This document shows, piece by piece, positions 1 to 6,560 of a DNA stretch of 64,000 nt. The translations under genes and the position numbers were made by a program. This DNA comes from Crystallibacter sulfonylureivorans_A (lineage in GTDB: Bacteria > Actinomycetota > Actinomycetes > Actinomycetales > Micrococcaceae), in contig NZ_JBLKRT010000025.1 in assembly GCF_047607445.1 (NCBI RefSeq), positions 4,544 through 68,543 of the forward strand, written 5' to 3'. The notes under the pieces were generated by a model. The model was not told the DNA's origin, did not search any database, and was given only the letters and a program-made list of their open reading frames with translations. Each line of letters starts with the position of its first letter. Position 1 is the stretch's first letter.

Positions 1-1303
1 CCGAGGCGCCCCACTCGGCCAGCGCGGGCTGCCGGGCGATCGACCGGCACTGGCGCAGGGAGAACAGCATTGCCTCAAGGTCCGCCTGTTCGGTGTAGGC
101 GCCGAGGTCAATTCTCACCGGGTCGTCGGCACCCGGCCCCGACAGGGTCAGAGAACCGCGCGAGGCCGGCCGCACCATGCCCGCGAGCAGGGAGAACCCC
201 TCGTCCGGCCCCTCCATGAGTTGCCCTGCGGTGTTCGTATACATCGGTACGGAAAAGAAGATCGGCTGGGTATCCGGAACCGCCTGGTCCGGACTGGACT
301 TGGCCCAGTAGTGCACCTGCGCGGCGGCCACCTCCGGCGCCGGCATCGGCTTCTCGGTAGTGCAAACCACGGGCACCAGAAGGTGGTCGTGCAGGTTCCT
401 CCCGACACCTGGTAGGTCCAAGGCCAGATCCACGCCCACCTCGCGAAGGTGGTCGGCCGGTCCGACGCCCGAGCGCAGCAGCAGCTCGGCCGAGCCGATG
501 GCCCCGGCGGTGAGGATGACCTCCTGCGCAGAGTAGGTCACTGTCCGGTCGTCACAGATCAACTCGACACCGGTGACCGTGCCGTCGTCGATGACGAGCC
601 GGTGCGCGCGGGCGCCGGTCACGAGCCTGAGCCGCGGGTGGTCAGCGACCGGCTTGAGGTACGCGCGCCAAGTGTTGAACCGGACGTTGTCCCGCAGGTT
701 CAACTGCATCCAGCCCACGCCCTCCACCGAGCCGGAGTTGTAGTCAGGATTCTCCGCAATGCCTTCCTGGACGGTTGCGTCATACATGGCTTGCTGGACA
801 GGGTGGCGCGGGTATTCAGTAGTGACGTCTAAGAGACCGTCAAAGCCGCGGGTCTTCGCATCACCGTCGGGGTAGGCCTCGATGGCCTTGAAGTAGGGCA
901 GGACCTCGTCCCAGGACCAGCCCGTGCAGCCGCTCTTCGCCCAGGAGTCGAAGTCCCTCCGGTCGCCGCGGACCCAGATGGTCGCGTTCAGGGCGTGCGA
1001 GCCGCCGAGCACTTTGCCGCGGGGGATGTGCACGCGGCGCCCGTTCAGCTCGGTCTGGGGTTCGGTGTAGTAGTTCCAGTCCACAGCGGAGCCCCACAGG
1101 AACCCCAGCCGGGAGACGTCGTCGATGTCCGGGTTGATGTCGTGGTCGCCGGCCTCCACGAGGGTGACTGAGTGCCCGGCGTCGAGCAGCCGGCGGGTGA
1201 GCACGCAGCCGGCCGATCCGGCGCCGATCACCAGGAAATCGGTGGGGCTCTCCGCGGCCTCACCGGGGATGGTGCGGGCTGCCGTGGAATGTTCCTTTTG
1301 CAT
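1..1303 (-). CDS. GMC-family FAD-dependent alcohol dehydrogenase (partial, C-terminus outside window)
   Basis: Oxidises an alcohol to a carbonyl using FAD, judged from the glucose-methanol-choline (choline dehydrogenase-like) fold. The protein starts MQKEHSTAAR; an FAD Rossmann motif VIGAGSAGCVL lies near residue 25 and the GMC signature-like segment HIPRGKVLGGSHALNATIWV around residue 93. The second GMC signature (ILTAGAIGSAELLLRSGVGP) is near residue 265. About 434 codons are visible; the C-terminal His/Asn catalytic region is beyond base 1. ATG at 1303 is preceded by GGAGG. It is transcribed in the same direction as the monooxygenase and hydrolase upstream, about 120 bases after the monooxygenase, so a three-gene operon is likely. 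Confidence 0.9.
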   Translation of the reverse strand, partial: MQKEHSTAARTIPGEAAESPTDFLVIGAGSAGCVLTRRLLDAGHSVTLVEAGDHDINPDIDDVSRLGFLWGSAVDWNYYTEPQTELNGRRVHIPRGKVLGGSHALNATIWVRGDRRDFDSWAKSGCTGWSWDEVLPYFKAIEAYPDGDAKTRGFDGLLDVTTEYPRHPVQQAMYDATVQEGIAENPDYNSGSVEGVGWMQLNLRDNVRFNTWRAYLKPVADHPRLRLVTGARAHRLVIDDGTVTGVELICDDRTVTYSAQEVILTAGAIGSAELLLRSGVGPADHLREVGVDLALDLPGVGRNLHDHLLVPVVCTTEKPMPAPEVAAAQVHYWAKSSPDQAVPDTQPIFFSVPMYTNTAGQLMEGPDEGFSLLAGMVRPASRGSLTLSGPGADDPVRIDLGAYTEQADLEAMLFSLRQCRSIARQPALAEWGAS

Positions 1304-1425
1304 ATGTTCCTCCAACGTGGTTTCTGACGTGCCTAGCGTCTGGGTTAGTGCGGAAGGTTCCTGGCGCGGTAGCTGTCCAGGCAATGGCATCGCGGTCGAG
1401 CCCTTGTGAGGGCGAGGTGGCGTCC

Positions 1426-2964
1426 CTATGAAGTGCTGGTGATCAGCTCTTCCTGGAACCGCACCATGTAGGCATCGGGCTGGAAGCGCTCCATGGTCTC
1501 GCGAAAGGCGTACGAGAAGTCTGGCCAGACGAGGGTAAGGCGGCCGTTGCGCGGGTCCAGGTACCAACTGCTGCAGCCGCCGTCCAACCAAACGGTGCCC
1601 CGCCCCAGTTCGTGCAGTTCTCGGCCGAACTCCTCCTCGGCGGCTTTCTGCACCTCGAGCCGGCTGACGTCCCGGTCCTGGCACCAGTCCAGTGCCTCCA
1701 TGACGTGATCCAGTTGCGCCTCGACGGTGTAGAACACAGAGGTGTGCCCGGTGGCCGCTGCTGGAGCCGAGAGAATGAACATGTTCGGGTATCCATTGAC
1801 CGTCATGGTCTGGAAAGCCTGCAGCCCGTCGGCCCACTTGTCTTCCAGGGACGTCCCGTTTAGCCCGTGGATCAGACGGGCATAAGGCGGGTTGTAAGCG
1901 TCGAACCCGGTCGCCAGAATCAGGACGTCTAGGTCGTAGGCCGCCCCGGAAGCCGCTGACACGGCGTTGCCTTCGACGCCGACCACAGCGGAGTCCTCGA
2001 GGAGGACATGGTCCTGGTTCAAGGTTGCGAAGTAGTCGTCGGAGAAAAGAACGCGCTTGCAGCCGATGGCGTAGTCCGGGGTGAGCTTTTCCCGCAGTTC
2101 GGGGTCGGCAATCTGGGATTCGCGGAACTGTGTGGCGGCGGCGGTGGCGCGTTCCATTGCTGGGGCCACGCCACGTTTCTCGGCATAGGTGTTTTCCGCC
2201 TGCCAATAGATCGCTTGGCGGTGTTCCTGCAATGCGTCCGGGTCCCGCGCGAACAGGCCCTTCTCGGCATCGGTGTAGGGGCGGTTCATGCGTGGCAGCA
2301 CGTAGGCTGCGCTGCGTTGGAAGACCACGAGCTCCGAGGCGACCTTTGCCATCTCCGGGATAATCTGGATTGCCGAGGCGCCAGTGCCGACAACTCCGAT
2401 TCTTTTGCCCTGCAGTGGGACATCGTGGCGCCAAGCCGCTGAATGGAACATCTCGCCCTGGAAGTCTTCGATGCCGGGCACGTTCGGGGTCTTGCCGTTC
2501 ACGAGTAGGCCCATGGCCGGTACGAAGAAGCGGGAGCGGTACACTCCTTGGGATGTTCGGATGATCCAGCGCTGCTGGTCCTCGCTCCAGCTGGCGTCCT
2601 CCAGAGCGGTGTTGAAGCGGCAATGGGGAAGGACTCCTTCCTCCTGCGCGGTCTGGCGCATGTACTCATAGATTTCGCCGCCGGGCGCCCGCACCATGGA
2701 CCAGTGCGGGTTAGGGCGGAAGGAATAGGAGTATAGGTGGGAGGGGACGTCGCAATGTATGCCTGGATAGGTGTTGTCCCGCCAAGTTCCTCCAACGTCG
2801 TGGCCTCTGTCGATCATGAGGAAAGAGTGCTTTCCCGACCGGGCCAGATGCACAGCCAGGCCCAGACCGGCGAGGCCGGCGCCGGATATCAAGACATCGA
2901 CGTCTTCCATGACCTCGGTGTCGAGGCGGTGAGCAGGGGCGGGGTTCTGTGTTGTCTGGTGCAT
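1426..2964 (-). CDS. Flavin-containing / Baeyer-Villiger-type monooxygenase
   Basis: NAD(P)H- and FAD-dependent monooxygenase of about 512 residues. The FAD site GAGLAGLG is at residues 28-35, followed by the GGTWRDNTYPGIHCDVPSHL stretch typical of the class, and a second nucleotide-binding motif GVVGTGASAIQ. Between them FQGEMFHSAAW matches the Baeyer-Villiger fingerprint FxGxxxHxxxW, but the residue after Trp is Arg instead of the usual Pro or Asp. The open frame runs upstream to 3093 into the hydrolase gene; ATG at 2964 is chosen because it has AAGGAA nine bases before it and leaves about 30 bases after the hydrolase stop. A later ATG (residue 19, MEDVDV) is possible. Likely converts a ketone to an ester or lactone. 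Confidence 0.88.
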   Translation of the reverse strand: MHQTTQNPAPAHRLDTEVMEDVDVLISGAGLAGLGLAVHLARSGKHSFLMIDRGHDVGGTWRDNTYPGIHCDVPSHLYSYSFRPNPHWSMVRAPGGEIYEYMRQTAQEEGVLPHCRFNTALEDASWSEDQQRWIIRTSQGVYRSRFFVPAMGLLVNGKTPNVPGIEDFQGEMFHSAAWRHDVPLQGKRIGVVGTGASAIQIIPEMAKVASELVVFQRSAAYVLPRMNRPYTDAEKGLFARDPDALQEHRQAIYWQAENTYAEKRGVAPAMERATAAATQFRESQIADPELREKLTPDYAIGCKRVLFSDDYFATLNQDHVLLEDSAVVGVEGNAVSAASGAAYDLDVLILATGFDAYNPPYARLIHGLNGTSLEDKWADGLQAFQTMTVNGYPNMFILSAPAAATGHTSVFYTVEAQLDHVMEALDWCQDRDVSRLEVQKAAEEEFGRELHELGRGTVWLDGGCSSWYLDPRNGRLTLVWPDFSYAFRETMERFQPDAYMVRFQEELITSTS

Positions 2965-2995
2965 CAGGGCTTCCTTCGGATCGTGTATTGGCTGG

Positions 2996-3853
2996 TCATG
3001 CCACAAGGTTGGGAATGGTGACCCCTGCCGGATGGCGGGTCGGGTCGGAGTGGAAATGATCGAGGCTGCGCACCAGCTCGGCGGTGCGCTCATAGATCAC
3101 TGCATGCCCTGCGGTGATCTCTTGGAAACGGGCATCGTGGATTCCGCCGAAGAGCAGCTTGGTCTGGCGGAGAGGCACGAGCTGGTCGTGCGTGCACCCG
3201 ATGACGAGCGTGCGCGCCTGTATCCGGGCCAGCTCGTCGGTGATGTCGATGCGATCGTTGAGGTCCATCTGGCGAGCGACCACATCCGTCATGGTCAGCG
3301 TCTGGATGATCTGATCCGCCATCCCGGGCGGCATGCTGTCCTGCGAAGGACCTCCGAAGAAGTGGTTGAACATGTAGGTGGACAGCGCAGGCGACCCGCT
3401 GGACCAAAGATCGGCCCACACCCGGTTGAACAGGCGCTGTTGCTGACCGGTAGCGGCCCAGCCCGCGATGAGAACGAGCTGATCCACAGCCTCCGGCCGC
3501 CTGGCCGCGACGGCGGCAGCCACTACAGCTCCGAGGGAGTACCCGACCAATGTGGTCGGGCCTGACGGGACTACCTCATCCAAGAGGGTCTCCACCTGAA
3601 GGACAAGATCAGCGAGTTCTAGCGCAGCCCCATCAGATGTGGAGGAATCCATGTCCAGTCCGTACACCTTGGCCTTGGGGGCCAGCAATGACGCGATCTC
3701 ACCGAAGTGCTCCGGGAAAGTTCCCGAGGTCCCGTGGACGAATACAAGCTGGCCGGCGCCCGCTTGTTCCTTGCCTCCCTCGTAGTAGGTCACTTTCCGG
3801 CCAGAGACTTCCAAATGGCCTGCTGGGTCAATGCGGAAGGGCTTCAAGGGCAT
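2996..3853 (-). CDS. Alpha/beta-hydrolase
   Basis: A 285-residue hydrolase. The nucleophile elbow GYSLG places Ser106 as nucleophile; Asp223 (CTHDQLVP) and His250 (TAGHAV) complete a plausible triad, and the oxyanion-hole segment HGTSG is at residues 40-44. It is the first gene of the minus-strand cassette and lies next to a Baeyer-Villiger-type monooxygenase, so ester or lactone hydrolysis of that enzyme's product is the simplest role; this is inference from context. The ATG at 3853 has an AGGAG directly against it, closer than usual, so the true start or translation efficiency is uncertain. Confidence 0.85.
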   Translation of the reverse strand: MPLKPFRIDPAGHLEVSGRKVTYYEGGKEQAGAGQLVFVHGTSGTFPEHFGEIASLLAPKAKVYGLDMDSSTSDGAALELADLVLQVETLLDEVVPSGPTTLVGYSLGAVVAAAVAARRPEAVDQLVLIAGWAATGQQQRLFNRVWADLWSSGSPALSTYMFNHFFGGPSQDSMPPGMADQIIQTLTMTDVVARQMDLNDRIDITDELARIQARTLVIGCTHDQLVPLRQTKLLFGGIHDARFQEITAGHAVIYERTAELVRSLDHFHSDPTRHPAGVTIPNLVA

Positions 3854-3977
3854 CTCCTAGTTAGAGGGGTGGGACGGGCCAACGGCTTTGCGTCTCCCGA
3901 GGCTGACGTACTACAAGGGGAAGGCTAGTATGTGATCTAAGCCATAAAGAACATGATGAATGGACAATAACGAATGC

Positions 3978-3996
3978 TCTATTGGGTGTCAATAGA
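3978..3996. promoter_or_regulatory. Inverted repeat, candidate operator of the GntR regulator
   Basis: Arms TCTATTG (3978-3984) and CAATAGA (3990-3996) flank a 5-base centre. It sits in the divergent promoter region between the hydrolase (start 3853) and the regulator (start 4037), where an FCD-type GntR protein would be expected to bind. Binding by that protein is inference. Confidence 0.45.
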
Positions 3997-4036
3997 CTTG
4001 TCTTAGGTTCACGAGAGGAAACAGGAGGGATTGCGC

Positions 4037-4759
4037 ATGCTGACAGTCGGTCGGGCAGACGAGGTCGCCCACCAATTGGCCGAGCTTGCGGCTCAGGCAC
4101 CTCCGGGTGCCCTGCTGGGAACCAAGGACCAGTTGCGACAGTCTCTTGGCGTCTCTCACAGCACCCTGAACGAAGGGATCCGCCTGGCTGTCGACAGAGG
4201 TTCTGTCACTGTGCGCAGGGGAACCTCCGGTGGGGTGTTCGCAACGCGGCCCTCTGCAGCCGCCAAGCTGGGACGGGATCTGTTGACGATCGACATCTCC
4301 GACCCCTCCACCGCCGAGCTGTTCAGGATGAGGAACTCGCTAGAGGTCCTCGTGGGGCTCGAAGCCTTGGAGAACTGCACCCTGCACGATCTCGTCCCTT
4401 TGAAGCAGTCGCTGACACGATTGGACGAGAGGATTGGGGCCGTTGACCCCGCCGGATTCCTCGCTGAGTGCAACGCTTTCCAGAGGTACGTCGCCTCGCT
4501 GGTCTCCAATGACCTCTTAAAGGCCATTTACTCGACCCTGATTGACGAACTGGACAAGCGCGTGATTCCCATTACGGCAGACGAGCGCCCCATGACCAGG
4601 GAGGCGATGGCAAACCGAAAGGAATACTTCCAACGCGTCTACCTGGCGCTTCGCGACAGGAACGCAGCAGAGCTCTATCGAATCGGCTACGAGTCAGCCA
4701 TTGGGTGGAACCCGTGGCAGGAGTTCCTGGAGTCTATGCATCTGATTGCCGAGAGTTGA
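4037..4759 (+). CDS. GntR-family transcriptional regulator (FCD type)
   Basis: About 240 residues with an N-terminal winged helix-turn-helix (LGTKDQLRQSLGVSHSTLNE, near residues 27-46) and an all-helical C-terminal half resembling the FCD ligand domain, including the ELFRMRNSLEVLVGLEALE helix. AGGAGGG at 4023-4029 decides the start: ATG at 4037 is 7 bases away, whereas an upstream in-frame TTG at 4031 would be only one base away. Divergent from the oxidoreductase/hydrolase operon, so it probably controls that operon in response to its substrate or an intermediate. Confidence 0.85.
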   Translation: MLTVGRADEVAHQLAELAAQAPPGALLGTKDQLRQSLGVSHSTLNEGIRLAVDRGSVTVRRGTSGGVFATRPSAAAKLGRDLLTIDISDPSTAELFRMRNSLEVLVGLEALENCTLHDLVPLKQSLTRLDERIGAVDPAGFLAECNAFQRYVASLVSNDLLKAIYSTLIDELDKRVIPITADERPMTREAMANRKEYFQRVYLALRDRNAAELYRIGYESAIGWNPWQEFLESMHLIAES

Positions 4760-5282
4760 CCCCAGCGAACACCAGGGCGAAACTCCGCGCTCGGGGCTAT
4801 CCACGCAAGTGCATCATCTCTCGCTCGTTTTTGTCGCGGTGGGGGACACGCTACAGAGAAAGCCTCTCCATATGTCACCAAGAAGGCAAAGTTCCAAGCC
4901 AAGCCTGACAGTCAATGGAAGACCATTAAGACTGTAGATCTGAAGGGCGGCAAGGCGGGCCTCGGTCGAGGATGGGCAGGCTGCCACGAAGCAGTCGCGG
5001 ATTACCTTCGGCAAGGTGCTGCGGGCAACCTGGTGTGAGGGAAGTCCACCGGTTACTTCCGACGCCTGAGCCTGAGCCTGATCCACAATCCGCAGGGCGA
5101 GGTGCGGGCGGGTGTGGGTTTCATGACGGCTTGGGGCATCGCGTTCCCTGGCGAGCCTGAGAGACCGTCGGAAAACCGGGGTGGCATCAGACTTGCTGGC
5201 GCGGTAACGCCTTCGGCTGGAAGACTGGTCAGGCCGTCAGGGCACACGTAGTCAGAACACCAGTAGGAGGGAGTGGATTTTC
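4760..5282. other. Gene-less stretch with a possible decayed reading frame
   Basis: No convincing gene. One frame on the plus strand (roughly 4841-5038) reads with Lys-rich, protein-like composition (for example AKFQAKPDSQWKTIKTVDLK) but has no start codon or ribosome-binding site and ends at TGA 5036. It looks like the fragment of a lost gene; I do not recognise the family. The last 20 bases hold the ribosome-binding site of the VOC gene. Confidence 0.4.
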
Positions 5283-5696
5283 ATGCAGGTCATGCAGATC
5301 GGTGCGGCATACGCGGCCACGGACCCGACCGCTGCCGGCGCTTGGTTCTCTCAGCACCTCGGCTTTCAGGTGCTGATGGACCTCGGTTGGTATGTGAGTA
5401 CGAAGCACCCGGACCACGGAGAGTTGCGCGTGGACTTCGTCCAGTCGGACCACGGCACGTGGACCGAACCTGCCGAACGAGTTTCTGGGGCGATGATCGC
5501 TCTGCTGGTGGCGGACGTCGATAGCCAGCACGAACGGATTGTGGACGGCGGCGTTTCGGTGCTGAAGCCGCTGGTGACAGAACCATGGGGGCAGCGCCGA
5601 TTCCAAGTCGCCGGGCCTGGAGGGCTCGTAGTGGAATTTGTGCAGCCCGTCGAGCCGGATCCAACGTGGATGCGGGCCCAAGGCCTCACGGCCTGA
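5283..5696 (+). CDS. VOC-superfamily (glyoxalase/bleomycin-resistance-like) protein
   Basis: A 137-residue single-module VOC protein: the first beta-alpha-beta unit covers IGAAYAATDPTAAGAWFSQHL and a closing strand GGLVVEFVQPVE supplies the usual C-terminal Glu metal ligand. The ligand-like Glu/His pattern cannot assign a substrate; relatives include glyoxalases, dioxygenases and drug-binding proteins. AGGAGG at 5265-5270 lies 12 bases before the ATG; the ATG at 5292 is an alternative. Monocistronic, followed by a large palindrome. Confidence 0.82.
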   Translation: MQVMQIGAAYAATDPTAAGAWFSQHLGFQVLMDLGWYVSTKHPDHGELRVDFVQSDHGTWTEPAERVSGAMIALLVADVDSQHERIVDGGVSVLKPLVTEPWGQRRFQVAGPGGLVVEFVQPVEPDPTWMRAQGLTA

Positions 5697-5810
5697 GGCG
5701 CGCTGGAGCCCGGCCCCAGTCGTTCCGCGATTGGTCTACGAGTGAGGCTATTCGGCGACGGAACGTGGTGGAGTTCAGATTCAATGTCTAGTCCCTGACC
5801 TCTGGGGCTG

Positions 5811-5850
5811 CGATGGGCCGGTAAGAACATGTGTTCTTGCCGGCCCATCG
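5811..5850. terminator. 40-bp near-perfect palindrome; terminator-like hairpin (possible SOS-type box inside)
   Basis: Left arm CGATGGGCCGGTAAGAACA (5811-5829) pairs with right arm TGTTCTTGCCGGCCCATCG (5832-5850) with one G-T pair and only TG between them. As RNA this is a very strong hairpin about 115 bases after the VOC stop codon, but no T-tract follows. The centre reads GAAC-ATGT-GTTC, which fits the Gram-positive LexA core GAACN4GTTC; no SOS gene follows directly, so a terminator is the more economical reading. Confidence 0.6.
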
Positions 5851-5947
5851 TGTCCCATTCACGTGTTTCTTGCGACCGCGGGCGCCGGCCACCACTTGAA
5901 GCAGTAGCCTCAACGCCCTCGGGACAGGGCGGTCTCTGCTCCGTCCG

Positions 5948-5976
5948 TTGACATATACCCCCCATGGGTATATCTC
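5948..5976 (+). promoter_or_regulatory. Promoter with CsoR-like copper operator
   Basis: TTGACA (5948-5953) and a -10-like TATCTC (5971-5976) are spaced 17 bases. Between and overlapping them lies a palindrome with arms ATATACCC (5953-5960) and GGGTATAT (5966-5973) around CCCAT. This is the TACCC...GGGTA pattern known for CsoR operators. Binding of CsoR here would block polymerase until copper(I) releases it. No csoR gene is in the window. It precedes the copper operon. Confidence 0.8.
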
Positions 5977-6134
5977 TTGAATACCGGAAATCGCCGTCAC
6001 GCACCCTTTAGGTGCTCAACGCAATGAAGGTCCTCACCCGCGCTGACAGGGCGGTTGCGACCTCCTCTGGGCCTCCGGCTCAGGCATGACGCATCTCGCC
6101 CCCGCAGTTTGACTACGAGCGTGAGGAGATCGCC

Positions 6135-6491
6135 ATGTGCGGAGCAGGGAACCGCGAACTTCCCCTGATAGATGTGTCCTCGCCCAGCTGCGCCTGCTGC
6201 GCGCCCGTTGACGCCGAAAAAGCCGAGGAGCCGACATCCGTTGCCGCGCTAAAGGGGGCGTCCGCCGGCGTCCCGTTCCATGCCGAATACCGAGTGGCTG
6301 GAATGACCTGCGGGCATTGCTCGTCCACTGTCGCCGGCGCGCTGATTGGTCTTGACGGCGTCACGGATGTGCAGGTGGTGCTCGTCCCTGGTGGCGTTTC
6401 CTCCGTCAGCATCACGGCCGCCCAGCCTGTAGCCGAGGCGGAAGTGCGTGAAGCAGTAGTCGAAGCTGGCTACCAGCTAGCCACTTCGTAA
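6135..6491 (+). CDS. Cys-rich protein with C-terminal heavy-metal-associated (CopZ/HMA) domain
   Basis: A 118-residue copper-binding protein. Residues 52-115 form an HMA domain with the metal motif MTCGHC (Cys59, Cys62). The N-terminal half has extra cysteines (MCGAG and SPSCACC at Cys19, Cys21, Cys22), so it may bind more than one metal ion. It is the first gene of the copper operon, with GAGGAG ahead of its ATG, and probably passes Cu(I) to the ATPase encoded next. The Cys-rich head makes it longer than a plain CopZ chaperone of about 70 residues. Confidence 0.85.
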   Translation: MCGAGNRELPLIDVSSPSCACCAPVDAEKAEEPTSVAALKGASAGVPFHAEYRVAGMTCGHCSSTVAGALIGLDGVTDVQVVLVPGGVSSVSITAAQPVAEAEVREAVVEAGYQLATS

Positions 6492-6560
6492 AAGAACACC
6501 GCGCCTTTGACATGACAGCGCCGCAGATTTCTCGACAACTTTCATCAAGATCGGAGAGTC

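Larger units (their letters stand above)
5697..6134. other. Intergenic region between the VOC gene and the copper operon
   Basis: No gene seen in about 440 bases. It holds the 40-bp palindrome at 5811-5850 and the copper-operon promoter with its operator at 5948-5976, leaving a leader of about 150 bases before the first copper gene. Confidence 0.7.

Noticed and set aside
5811..5850. Assigning the palindrome firmly as a LexA operator
   Set aside because: The match is to the core only, the outer bases differ from the actinobacterial TCGAAC type, and no SOS gene starts nearby; kept as a secondary reading.
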